64,000 nt of DNA from Halocatena pleomorpha (lineage in GTDB: Archaea > Halobacteriota > Halobacteria > Halobacteriales > Haloarculaceae), in the NCBI RefSeq assembly GCF_003862495.1, contig NZ_RRCH01000014.1, positions 186,001 through 250,000 of the forward strand, read 5' to 3'. Of this stretch, positions 9,401-16,968 are shown piece by piece (position 1 is the stretch's first letter; each line of letters starts with the position of its first letter). Below the pieces are notes generated by a model. The model worked only from the letters and a program-made list of their open reading frames with translations, made no database searches and was not told where the DNA came from. Both the position numbers and the translations under genes were made by a program.

Positions 9401-10367
9401 TATTAGTTACCATCCCGTTGCCGCATACGACGCTGATCAGTTGTTCGCTCTAAACACGTTGTACAGCGTCAGACGGAAAAATCACTCGAGTTACGGTCTG
9501 AAATACCTGTTAGCGGTGTTCAACTCGAAGTTCGTCGATCGATATTTTAGACAAGTGTACGGCGGGACTCACGTCAGCGGCGACTACCTCCGGTTCAAGC
9601 CGATGTTCGCGTACAAAATACCGATTCCCGAGCCGGATGAATTGGCAGACGAGCATGAACGGCGGCTGGTGGAATTCGATCCCACCATCGACGTTTCGTC
9701 GACCGTTGCTGCGATAGAAGATTTGACAGACATCATTCGAGAAGCAAAGGACAGCAAAAGCGACTTGAATCCGAGCATTGTCGACGTTCTCGGTGACTAC
9801 TCCGATGGGAAGGCAGTAACCGACATCGCAGGCTACCGGTCTCCGACAGGAGTGTCGAGCTCACTGCTCTCCGAAACGACACGTTCTCGGAAGAACCTGC
9901 GTGTTGGTTCGGTCGCTGTTAGAACGGACGATGAGACGCTCACTATCGCAGTGTCCGCTCGATACAAACCGGACGACGATGACGAATTCGAAACCGACCG
10001 GTGGGGATACACTGAGACCAGTGTGATGCCCGCCATGGAGTTTGTCGGTGTGGAACGGACCGAACGACTCCTACTCCGAGAATTCGTTCCGTACGCCATC
10101 GAAGCGGCCGACGGATTCGCGGGGTTCCGAAACAACGCAACCAAAACGAACTCCCTGATCGATCGGTTAGAGGAGATAACGCTCCCGAAAATTTCCGATA
10201 TCGGAGACGAACTGCGTCGATACCGGGAGCAACGCCGGGAGGCAGACCGCATGAACGAACGGATCGAGACAGCTGACCGAATACTCGATGAGATCATCTA
10301 CGATCTGTATGGATTGACGGGCGATGAAAAAGAGACACTCGAAGAGACTGGAGAGTTTCACGGCTAA
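6405..10367 (+). CDS. Type IIG restriction-modification enzyme (Eco57I family)
   Basis: 1,320-residue single-chain enzyme that should both methylate adenine and cleave DNA. The N-terminal part has a PD-(D/E)XK-like site with D122 and K124 (IVDVKPQ) followed by QIHVYL and AVLTNGRRW, as in type I/IIG nuclease modules. The methyltransferase follows: AdoMet motif I (LDPAMGSGHFL, D532 region) and catalytic NPPY at 756-759. The C-terminal 450 residues resemble target-recognition domains, ending in a helical RREADRMNERIETADRILDE tail. No separate methylase or specificity gene is adjacent, which fits IIG architecture. Start set at 6405; the frame is open upstream with only a TTG. Confidence 0.88.
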   Translation: MQTVPAVRTSCDLFSNYYLDEHLPKTEAWNDTDEKTVRAVYDDIKERWEHEKRTTLKHDEAQSNEQFIRGVFRELGVPFGAEDHADRGQCRLGDGFFTTGDAATAFERREEVGDFYENAIVDVKPQDRPLDINRSDEHREKAENPSYQIHVYLQETSARWAVLTNGRRWRLYHDRTSHRLDSYYEVDLPALIERDMPEEFKYFYLFFRTEAFLEDDHGNCFLDDVCDESRAVSQELKEDVQDNVYRAIEVLSEGFLRYPDNDLGEDDLDLIHDGTIVYLYRLIFVLYAEAEDRVPLDTSNERYEQSYSLNSLKQEVTAELDSSDPKYRSQQNSLQSRLHELFTLIGNGSTYHEISEEELYVPAYNGGLFRTDPNEDDRRETRFLADHDIGDVHLARAIELLTRRRTNDGTSFIDYTSLDVRHLGSIYEELLEYNSDIAAEPLTLDGGEYASAEEDDDVVVRKGDVYLRTDSGERKATGAFYTPEYVVEYIVGNTLGPLVNDIREDVMTRNPCSDQNFAAEFAERVFDLNVLDPAMGSGHFLTSAVDYLAREIIGVQEAQVRQQGIGAVEEERDIDWARRQVIQHCIYGVDQNPLAVELAKVSLWLRTLDADQPLAFLDHRLKTGNALLGSDIEELDYQDVVANENRDPADVSKIASKYDEFEQNALRERLEAVANVRTAETVGLDDLPNDAYERMAAALEDDRRWQSIERAQWFQDAQELAVDDEYFHWKLEFPTVFYDDSGNKRPDAGFDAVIGNPPYIRSRTLPEAHKTFYKNRYRSAHGAYDIYVPFLERAVELGNRCSFIVPNKWTTTSYGEGIRELLLEEYELHELVDISRLDVFSDADIYPLIISYSSTDNTDSQKLSIRHVEDPNDIDSTSPVTLSRDIIDQLGSHIIPVNLTPDFVPIIEKALSQSQLGDHIEMTEAIHTGNIREKLVVDENVGDSCEKLADGTSIDRYHVEWSGRWIRYDEDVIDNELGEYGDLRTRSVFDASEKLFIRDISYHPVAAYDADQLFALNTLYSVRRKNHSSYGLKYLLAVFNSKFVDRYFRQVYGGTHVSGDYLRFKPMFAYKIPIPEPDELADEHERRLVEFDPTIDVSSTVAAIEDLTDIIREAKDSKSDLNPSIVDVLGDYSDGKAVTDIAGYRSPTGVSSSLLSETTRSRKNLRVGSVAVRTDDETLTIAVSARYKPDDDDEFETDRWGYTETSVMPAMEFVGVERTERLLLREFVPYAIEAADGFAGFRNNATKTNSLIDRLEEITLPKISDIGDELRRYREQRREADRMNERIETADRILDEIIYDLYGLTGDEKETLEETGEFHG

Positions 10368-10649
10368 CCGCACCGACAGAGACGCGGTGACAGAGCAAAC
10401 ACTTGGATGTCCTGTCGAATGGAGGGATGAATTACGTTTGTCGGTAATGGGACGGTGTCTCAATGCGTCACTGTTCGGTTATACAGATAGAAATTTTGAA
10501 ATAGTTGTGGTCGATACGTTCGAGCATTACACGCCTTCCTGAAAGGGTATAGCCCATAAGACGGTATTATTGAATCTTGTTATGTCTCTCAGTGATCGGC
10601 TGGCTGATTGTTCGTCTCGGGATGGATCAAATCGCCATATGATGGTTGA

Positions 10650-10671
10650 ATAGTATTATGTGCAATACTAT
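10650..10671. promoter_or_regulatory. Palindromic operator candidate before the PadR gene
   Basis: Perfect 8-bp inverted repeat ATAGTATT / AATACTAT around a 6-base spacer, ending 14 bases before the regulator start codon. PadR-family proteins bind such palindromes and often repress themselves. The remainder of the 10368-10685 gap shows no gene. Confidence 0.45.
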
Positions 10672-10685
10672 CATCGGTCTATTGT

Positions 10686-11048
10686 ATGTCGGTGACAGTG
10701 TCGGATGACAGTGAACTGGATATCGCACACGAACTAACGGCCTTTCAACAGCGGATCCTCGCTATTCTCGCTGAGGAGGCGCGCTATGGGCTGGCGATCA
10801 AGAGCGAACTCGAAGAGTACTACGGTTCAGACGTTAATCACGGACGGCTCTACCCGAACCTCGACGATCTCGTCGAGATGGGACTCGTCGAAAAGAGTGA
10901 GCTTGATCGACGAACGAACGAGTATGCGCTGACTGAGGCGGGTCACGACGCAATCATGAACCAGCTGGCGTGGACGTTCTCGCGGTTCATCACATCCGAT
11001 AGTAGAGCCGAAGAAATAAACGAGCTCATTAGTGCGACACAGGAGTAG
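10686..11048 (+). CDS. PadR-family transcriptional regulator
   Basis: 120-residue winged-helix protein. LTAFQQRILAILAEEARYGL, the helix pair through SDVNHGRLYPNLDDLVEMGL and the wing SELDRRTNEYALTEAG are the PadR signature used by many Halobacteria, where the family is expanded. It has a short C-terminal helix only, as in the small PadR class. A perfect inverted repeat lies 14 bases before its ATG and is a likely autoregulatory site. Target genes are unknown; the next gene downstream is a deaminase 126 bases away. Confidence 0.85.
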   Translation: MSVTVSDDSELDIAHELTAFQQRILAILAEEARYGLAIKSELEEYYGSDVNHGRLYPNLDDLVEMGLVEKSELDRRTNEYALTEAGHDAIMNQLAWTFSRFITSDSRAEEINELISATQE

Positions 11049-11174
11049 CGAAGTTCCGCTCACAGAACACCTTTCTATCGTCATACAGCTCTCCGAGAGG
11101 TATAGCAGTTGAGTACGGCAACAATGGTCCCCTCGCCCCGATAATTTATTTTGTTTGTAGGTCGAACAATAATC

Positions 11175-11651
11175 ATGGCAGGCGTGAATATCGACGATTT
11201 CGACCACGATTCACATCTCCGCAGAACCTTCGAACTCGCTCGTGAGGCGACAGACCGCGGAGATAAACCGTTCGGCAGCGTGCTCGTCTATGAGGACGAA
11301 GTCAGTATGGCCGATTCGAACCGTGAGCTCACAACAGACGATATCCGGCGACATCCCGAGCTTCACCTCGCGTATCGCGCGTGTCGAGAGTTAGCGCCAG
11401 ACAAGCGTGCCGAAACCGTGATGTACACGAGTACGGAGCCATGCCCGATGTGTGCCGGAGGGCTGGTTACGGCCGGGTTTGATCGGATCGTTTACAGCGT
11501 GGGGAGCGACGAGATCACGGAGTTCACAGGAGCTGAGCCATCGGTTCGGTCAGCGGAAATCCTTGACGGCGTCAGTGACGTTATCGGACCGTTCCTAAAC
11601 GACGAAGGACGACGGATTCACGAGGAATTCGCCTGGGAAACCGAACAATGA
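11175..11651 (+). CDS. Nucleoside/nucleobase deaminase, CDA superfamily
   Basis: 158-residue zinc-dependent deaminase. The zinc-binding HxE motif appears as HPELH, with E as proton shuttle and Pro where family members usually have Ala. The second motif is the canonical PCPMC. Family members deaminate guanine, cytosine or adenosine in tRNA; the sequence alone does not decide which, though the short form with KPFGSVLV resembles guanine deaminase-like proteins. Start chosen at MAGVNIDDF; eight upstream codons are open but preceded by a TATA-like TTTATT. Confidence 0.8.
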   Translation: MAGVNIDDFDHDSHLRRTFELAREATDRGDKPFGSVLVYEDEVSMADSNRELTTDDIRRHPELHLAYRACRELAPDKRAETVMYTSTEPCPMCAGGLVTAGFDRIVYSVGSDEITEFTGAEPSVRSAEILDGVSDVIGPFLNDEGRRIHEEFAWETEQ

Positions 11652-11715
11652 GGACTCCTGAAAACGTCCTTCGAAATCCTCGACCGTCTCGTCGGATCAC
11701 TGCTGTTCCATCAGT

Positions 11716-11988
11716 ATGACCGACGATACCCGAACAGTCTCAGTGCTGGCCTCCGTGTACAGTTGTATGCGTAATCAACAGACACCGCTTGAGCCGACCG
11801 AAAAAGACGCACTCGAACGACTGCGCGAGGAGTACAAGCCAGTTGTAGAAAGCTTTTCACGGGAGGTCGCCGTCGACACTCTCGGTGAAATCGATCTCGA
11901 TGCCCCTGTTGCGCACGGCGTACTCGATCGGTTGCTTTCGAAGGGTTATCTGTACGCTGTCGATGACGATCTCCACATCACGGATTAA
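11716..11988 (+). CDS. Small hypothetical protein
   Basis: 90 residues, acidic, no membrane segment. No family was recognised. The protein is mostly helical (EKDALERLREEYKPVVESF) and ends in a segment GVLDRLLSKGYLYAVDDDLHI that looks like the recognition helix and wing of a winged-helix domain. It follows the deaminase by 64 bases in the same direction and may be co-transcribed. Function unknown. Confidence 0.55.
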   Translation: MTDDTRTVSVLASVYSCMRNQQTPLEPTEKDALERLREEYKPVVESFSREVAVDTLGEIDLDAPVAHGVLDRLLSKGYLYAVDDDLHITD

Positions 11989-12124
11989 CTGAGTAGACGT
12001 GCTGTGTCGTCACACTAACATCCAGGAAAGACCACGGTGTCGGCAGTGGACGCACAAAAATTCGGTTGAATCGTCTGCCCGGTCAGGCAGGTGTTGTGCC
12101 GTCTCAGTGAAGGGGATGGCCGTA

Positions 12125-12655
12125 CTACACCGAAGCCGGTGCTTTGTGTACTTTGAGCTCGATCTCCCGTTCTTCGCCTTCTAGGTCAGCGACCATCCGT
12201 CGTGTGATGACGTTAGCAGCCGTTTCGATCTTTGGCTTAACTCGGTCGATGATTCGGCTGACAGGAATAACGCTGGGAAGGTTGAGGGTATCCCCGTCCG
12301 CCGAATCCGGATCGAACTCCGAATAGAATCGGACCCGACAGGCGTCCGATTTGTCTTCCGGTGCCTCCTCTGGAACGTGGTCGATCTCCCAGTGGCCGTG
12401 GGCGTCGATGCCTTTGGCAAGCTCCCACTCGATCTTGGACGGACGATCGACGTCGGTCACCTCCGCTTGCGCTGTGTAGGTGACTTTCCACCACGACAGA
12501 GGGATGTCGTACACTGCACCGGCGTCCTCGTCCCCTTGACGCTCGACATCCGAGACGTATTTGGTGTAACTTTCATACTGTCTGAAATCTACAAGGAACT
12601 CGTAGATTTCTTCTGGCGACGCGTATACCAACGTGCTTGCTTCTACTGTTTCCAC
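12125..12655 (-). CDS. SRPBCC (START/COQ10-like) family protein
   Basis: 176 residues with the helix-grip fold. It begins VEASTLVYASPEEIYEFLVD, the usual first strand and helix of polyketide-cyclase/COQ10-type proteins, and continues with beta strands ending in a long C-terminal helix (RVKPKIETAANVITRRMVAD). Such proteins bind hydrophobic ligands in a deep cavity, and haloarchaea carry many of unknown ligand. It stands alone: converging with the preceding small gene and divergent from the HNH nuclease gene. Confidence 0.75.
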   Translation of the reverse strand: METVEASTLVYASPEEIYEFLVDFRQYESYTKYVSDVERQGDEDAGAVYDIPLSWWKVTYTAQAEVTDVDRPSKIEWELAKGIDAHGHWEIDHVPEEAPEDKSDACRVRFYSEFDPDSADGDTLNLPSVIPVSRIIDRVKPKIETAANVITRRMVADLEGEEREIELKVHKAPASV

Positions 12656-12850
12656 GCAGTCCGGTTGGTTGTCATCCCGTTAAAGAATTCTGATCTCTTT
12701 CGATCACACACTCTCATGTGGACAATCATGTATGATGAGACGGTACTCATCTCAAATGATGACCGAACGGCGGTAACAACGGTCCGGCGGACCATTGTTC
12801 AACGATTGCGATGCCAGCTATGGCTCGCTCGCATAGAAATAGATGACGTT

Positions 12851-12857
12851 TTTATAT
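12851..12857 (+). promoter_or_regulatory. TATA box of the HNH nuclease gene
   Basis: TTTATAT about 40 bases before the chosen start at 12894, leaving a leader of about 12-15 bases. This supports starting at 12894 rather than at the upstream in-frame codon at 12843. Confidence 0.45.
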
Positions 12858-12893
12858 CATGAGGTACAGTCCGGTAGTAGCCCAGTAATATCG

Positions 12894-13550
12894 ATGAGTT
12901 CGACGACACGGGAAATCAACCCCACTTATGACGAGCAAGACGGATACGACCAGTCCGACGACAGATACCCACCTGATTGGGATGCCCGGAAGAAAGCCGT
13001 TCAGAAGCGTGATGACTGGACGTGTAAGGACTGTGGCGTGAAGAGTGGTCCACACGCAGGTGACGACGGGAAACAGCTCCACGTTCATCACATTACCCAC
13101 CTCTCTGATGGCGGATCCAACCAGCTGTCGAATTTAACGACGCTGTGTGTGGACTGTCACAATGATCGGCACGAGCACGACATTACGGAGGGACTCGACG
13201 ACTACCACCCCGAACCCGGCCTTTGGGAACGGTTTCGTCAGTTGGTCCGATCGATCGTCAGCGGAGTGGTCTGTCTCCCGATCCATGCGGGCGTGGTGTC
13301 TCTCCTTCTCACGCAGCCGAGCCACTCACCACTCTGGTTGGTCAGCCTCGGTGCTTTCGTCGTACTCGCGGCTGTACTCGCCATTCGGCCGGGAACAGTG
13401 GCGGCAACGTACACCGCCACAGCGGCGACGGGGACCGTAATCCACTACGGCTCGTCGATCGATCAGCTTGGAGGCGAGGACGCCAGTACTCTGTTGTTAA
13501 GCGCGTGGCTCCCGGCATTGCTCGCGGTCGGATGGTGGTACTACCGGTAG
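12894..13550 (+). CDS. HNH endonuclease with membrane-spanning C-terminus
   Basis: 218 residues. An HNH nuclease domain occupies residues 25-100: zinc cysteines C44/C47 (CKDC) and C85/C88 (CVDC), with the HVHH metal and catalytic histidines at 63-66 and N80-N90 completing the ββα-metal site. From about residue 120 the chain is hydrophobic with three to four predicted membrane helices, the last ending WLPALLAVGWWYYR. It should be a membrane-tethered nuclease facing the cytoplasm. HNH proteins nick or cut DNA in restriction, homing and defence. No partner gene is adjacent, so the role is open. Confidence 0.8.
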   Translation: MSSTTREINPTYDEQDGYDQSDDRYPPDWDARKKAVQKRDDWTCKDCGVKSGPHAGDDGKQLHVHHITHLSDGGSNQLSNLTTLCVDCHNDRHEHDITEGLDDYHPEPGLWERFRQLVRSIVSGVVCLPIHAGVVSLLLTQPSHSPLWLVSLGAFVVLAAVLAIRPGTVAATYTATAATGTVIHYGSSIDQLGGEDASTLLLSAWLPALLAVGWWYYR

Positions 13551-13934
13551 TGTGTCTTCGAGTGAGAACTGTGTGGTCAGGACGGATCTGCCTGGTTTTG
13601 GGCAGCGTGGTCTAACAGCTGTGGTACGTATCGTTGTTCGTGCTGGTGAACGGTCTGTGCGGTGAGACCTTGTCCCCAGTGGACATCAGATCATAAACGC
13701 CGAACCGTCAGTGGAGCCAGTACTGCTGAAGTGAACGGTCTCAATCGGTTACGGAATCGGAGTGTTGGAGGTACGTATCGCACGCAAGTAAAGGCGCGGC
13801 GTGCATCGGAAGAAACGTTCGCGGGGGCAGTCGAGAGCGGCCACGACGCATCGATGACGCCACCGCTCGATCCACCCTGCAAGTGTCGGCACAGTACTTA
13901 GCCGCTTATCTCCCGATTGTATAGAGGAGAGACA
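13551..13934. other. Intergenic stretch with no confident gene
   Basis: 384 bases between the HNH gene and the DUF892 gene. On the minus strand, roughly 13575-13682, a 36-codon open stretch reads plausibly protein-like (HWGQGLTAQTVHQHEQRY), but it has no start codon and follows a stop. It may be a gene remnant or chance. Nothing else is recognised. Confidence 0.4.
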
Positions 13935-14441
13935 ATGGCCATCAACAATCTCGAAGATCTGTTCGTGCACGAACTCGAACAGATGTACTACATTGAAACC
14001 CGGCTCGTGGACGTGCTTGGGGACTTCGTGGAGGAAGCGAACAACGAGACACTTGCCTCAGGGTTTGCTGAGCATCGTGACGAAACCAGAACCCACGCTG
14101 AACGCATTGAGCAGGTTTTTGATGCGCTTGGACGCGAAGTTACCGAAGAACAGAGCCACGTACTCGATGCGCTTGTCGAAGAACACGATTCGTTCGTCGA
14201 AGAATCTACCGACGAACAGCTCCATGACCTCTATGATATGCAAGCGGGAATGAAAACCGAACGCATCGAAATCACCGCGTATCAGGGGCTACTGACGCTC
14301 GCGGGAAAGCTTGACTACCCCGACGCGGTCACCGACCCGCTTGAGGACACCCTCTCCGAAGAGAAATCGACGCTCCGGAAACTCGAAGGACTCTCGAAAG
14401 GCTCGAAGATAAAGTCGATGATTGGGAAACTCACTGGCTGA
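13935..14441 (+). CDS. DUF892 ferritin-like protein
   Basis: 168-residue all-helical protein of the DUF892 (YciE/YciF) family, beginning INNLEDLFVHELEQMYYIET. Conserved E and H residues (ELEQMYYIE, EHRDETRTHAERIEQVF, ITAYQGLL) fall where the ferritin-like four-helix bundle binds a diiron centre. Family members are linked to stress and are expanded in Halobacteria. Purine-rich GAGGAGAGAC just before the ATG at 13935 can serve as a ribosome site and supports that start. A tandem two-domain relative occurs at 35783-36859. Confidence 0.85.
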   Translation: MAINNLEDLFVHELEQMYYIETRLVDVLGDFVEEANNETLASGFAEHRDETRTHAERIEQVFDALGREVTEEQSHVLDALVEEHDSFVEESTDEQLHDLYDMQAGMKTERIEITAYQGLLTLAGKLDYPDAVTDPLEDTLSEEKSTLRKLEGLSKGSKIKSMIGKLTG

Positions 14442-14517
14442 TCGGGATACTTCTTTAAAATACAAAATAGAGAAAGTATTTTCAATTACCCTTAGAAAAT
14501 TCTAACTTCGACACTAA

Positions 14518-14527
14518 TTAAATAATA
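14518..14527 (+). promoter_or_regulatory. TATA box of the formaldehyde dehydrogenase-like gene
   Basis: TTAAATAATA centred about 24 bases before the ATG at 14546, in an AT-rich patch (14455-14530). Spacing implies a leaderless transcript. Confidence 0.55.
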
Positions 14528-14545
14528 GGTCGAGGTAGTTCAACT

Positions 14546-15724
14546 ATGTCGATGAAAGCTGTTGTATTTCAGGGCGATAACGATGTCGCTGTCGAAGAGG
14601 TTGACGAACCGGAAATCAAGAACCCAAATGAAGTCGTGGTTGACATCACGACCACGGCAATCTGTGGTTCCGATCTGCACATGTACGAAGGGCGGACGGA
14701 CGCCGAACCGGGACTCGTCTTCGGACACGAAAACATGGGCATCGTCGAAGAGGTTGGTGAGGGCGTTACCACACTCTCGGAGGGCGACCGGATCGTGCTT
14801 CCGTTTAACGTGGCCTGTGGGTTCTGTCGGAACTGCGAGGCCGGTTACACTGGATTCTGTATCAACGTTAACGAGACGGGGAGCGTTCCTGCTGGGGGGG
14901 CGTACGGATATGTGGGGATGGGTCCCTACCAAGGCGGTCAGGCTGAGAAGCTACGCGTTCCCTACGCGGACTTCAACGCGTTACAACTCCCGGAAGGCGA
15001 CGAACACGAGAACTCCTTCGCGTTGCTCGCTGATATCTTTCCAACGGGGTGGCACGGCACGCGGCTCGCAAATCTCCAACCCGGCGAGTCGATCGTGATC
15101 TTCGGCGCGGGACCAGTCGGACTGATGGCCGCTTACAGCGCGAAGTTACAAGGTGCTTCCGAGATATACTCGGTGGATCGGGTGCCGAGTCGACTTGACC
15201 TCGCTGAAGAGCACTGTGACTCGACGCCGATCAATTTCGAGGAGGGAGATCCGACTGAGCAGATCAAAGACGAACACGGCGGCGAAGTTGACAAAGGGGT
15301 CGACGCTGTCGGGTACCAAGCGATCGATCCGGAGACGGAGGCGGAGGATAAAGACGAGTACTCGCCGGCTCGCGAGAACCCGGCTGTCGTGCTCAACCAA
15401 CTCATCGATACCGTGCGACCTACCGGTCAGCTCGGTATCGTTGGCCTGTACGTCCCCTCGGATCCGGGTGCACCCGATGAGACGAGTGCAGCAGGGCGGT
15501 TGGGAATTGATTTCGGGCGGCTCTTCGAGAAAGGCCATCGCTTCGGCACCGGCCAGTGTGACGTGAAACGGTACAACCGACGGCTGCGTGATATGATCAT
15601 TGAGGGACGGGCTGATCCGAGTTTCCTTGTCTCGCACCGAGTCGGCTTAGATGACGCTCCCGAGATGTACGAGGCGTTCGACAGCAGAGAGGAAGGAGTC
15701 ACGAAAGTCCTCCTCGAACCATAG
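14546..15724 (+). CDS. Zinc-dependent alcohol dehydrogenase, glutathione-independent formaldehyde dehydrogenase-like
   Basis: 392-residue medium-chain dehydrogenase. Catalytic zinc ligands are in ICGSDLHMY and GHEN, and structural zinc cysteines in CGFCRNCEAGYTGFC. The Rossmann motif GAGPVG binds NAD(P). The long insertion around residues 245-310 (including VDAVGYQAIDPETEAEDK) and the C-terminal pattern match glutathione-independent formaldehyde dehydrogenases, which oxidise formaldehyde or other aldehydes with tightly bound NAD. It stands as a single leaderless gene. Substrate is inferred from family. Confidence 0.88.
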   Translation: MSMKAVVFQGDNDVAVEEVDEPEIKNPNEVVVDITTTAICGSDLHMYEGRTDAEPGLVFGHENMGIVEEVGEGVTTLSEGDRIVLPFNVACGFCRNCEAGYTGFCINVNETGSVPAGGAYGYVGMGPYQGGQAEKLRVPYADFNALQLPEGDEHENSFALLADIFPTGWHGTRLANLQPGESIVIFGAGPVGLMAAYSAKLQGASEIYSVDRVPSRLDLAEEHCDSTPINFEEGDPTEQIKDEHGGEVDKGVDAVGYQAIDPETEAEDKDEYSPARENPAVVLNQLIDTVRPTGQLGIVGLYVPSDPGAPDETSAAGRLGIDFGRLFEKGHRFGTGQCDVKRYNRRLRDMIIEGRADPSFLVSHRVGLDDAPEMYEAFDSREEGVTKVLLEP

Positions 15725-15818
15725 CACCGGAGAAATCGCCCGTCCCCGGCGGACACCACCGTGGTTAGCCGTGATACCGGGGCTGCTGAGATCCTCCTCG
15801 AAGACACACGACGTGTGT

Positions 15819-16484
15819 TCAACGCTGTGAGCTGTCGTCAGGCTCGACGAGGAGGGCATTCTCAATCAGACACCGTGTTGCTCGACGGAAACGTTCGGAG
15901 AGTGCCTGATGAGAGATGCCGAGATCAGCGGCAATGTCCGATAGCTGAGCTTCGCGTGGAATGTCGTAATAGCCGCGTTCAAATCCCTTGACGAGCGCTT
16001 CGTGTTGATCACTGGTGAGATCGTAGCGGACGCGACGAATGGCGTCAACGTCATAGAGGCGTCTGAGATCGTACGAGTAGTCGTGTTCCTGGGCGTAGTC
16101 GCTCACTGCTGAAATCCCGTCTCGATTGGGAAACAGCACCTGCAGGTGCCATGATCGATCGTGCGCGATGGCCCGCTGGATGGTCGCCTCCTGTTCGGTA
16201 ATCATGTACGCCACGACCTGAGCGTCAGCAGCCCATGTCATGTTATAGAACTGTTCGTCTTCGTATTCCGCAAGGAGTTCACAGTCTGTAACGCTTGGAT
16301 CTTCCGCAAGAACCGTTTGTAGTTTCTCGCTCCCCGGGCCAGACATCCAAACAAACGGAAGCACGTGAGTCGAGTCGTGTGCAACAACGCGGTCGACTTC
16401 GATCTCGGTCTCCGGCAGGCGTTCGAGGGTTGTCTGCAATGCGAACTCCTCAGCTGGAATCGCAAACTCTGCAATCGATGTCAT
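15819..16484 (-). CDS. Bacterio-opsin activator-type HTH regulator
   Basis: 221 residues. The C-terminal 60 residues are an HTH_10 (Bat-type) domain: LTSDQHEALVKGFERGYYDI, then LSDIAADLGISHQALSERFR. The N-terminal 150 residues are the alpha/beta sensor-like region usual for this Halobacteria family, without a PAS or GAF domain. It is a predicted DNA-binding regulator of unknown target. It converges with the dehydrogenase gene. Confidence 0.85.
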   Translation of the reverse strand: MTSIAEFAIPAEEFALQTTLERLPETEIEVDRVVAHDSTHVLPFVWMSGPGSEKLQTVLAEDPSVTDCELLAEYEDEQFYNMTWAADAQVVAYMITEQEATIQRAIAHDRSWHLQVLFPNRDGISAVSDYAQEHDYSYDLRRLYDVDAIRRVRYDLTSDQHEALVKGFERGYYDIPREAQLSDIAADLGISHQALSERFRRATRCLIENALLVEPDDSSQR

Positions 16485-16968
16485 AAATTGAGAAAGAGGC
16501 CAGGAGGGAAATCTTTTACCGTCAATTGTGCCTTAACAAGGTAGAGTAGTCTCGTATCTACCGTTCTCTCACGTTTACTGGTAGCGTTCTTATCCTCAAT
16601 CAACAAACATAGATGTAGTATGATATTTATCAGGCGCTCGAAAGCCGAAATCTGATCGGGCAAAGAGAGCTGCGACTATACGCTGAATTGAAACGAATGA
16701 AAACACAACACCTGTGCTGTGTATGGCAAACACACTACATTCTATATAATTCTCGTTGACTGGTGGAGGACAGTGAATCTCCAATCAAGGGGGATAGCCG
16801 ATCTCAAAACCGACTGGCTGACGGCCCATGCGTTATTCGCCTTCAGTTCTCTTCGTTCACAGCGGTAAGCATTGATGTGATCCTGTTCGGTGGTATGACG
16901 TCGCTCGGCATCAAGGTGTGGCGTGACCACCAGTATCGAAACAGAGCCGATCGAACAAGAAGCCACCA
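16485..16968. other. Intergenic region, no gene recognised
   Basis: 484 bases between the divergent HTH regulator and the zinc-finger protein gene. AT-rich patches near 16530-16640 could hold promoters for either side. An imperfect 9-bp inverted repeat (ACACAACAC / GTGCTGTGT) lies at 16703-16720. No open frame with coding character was found. Confidence 0.4.

Noticed and set aside
13575-13682. Protein-like minus-strand stretch in the intergenic region before DUF892
   Set aside because: No start codon and preceded by a stop; could be a remnant but cannot be called a gene.
16703-16716. 14-mer ACACAACACCTGTG shared with 62133-62146
   Set aside because: The only shared stretch in two unrelated noncoding regions; flanks differ and no function can be attached.
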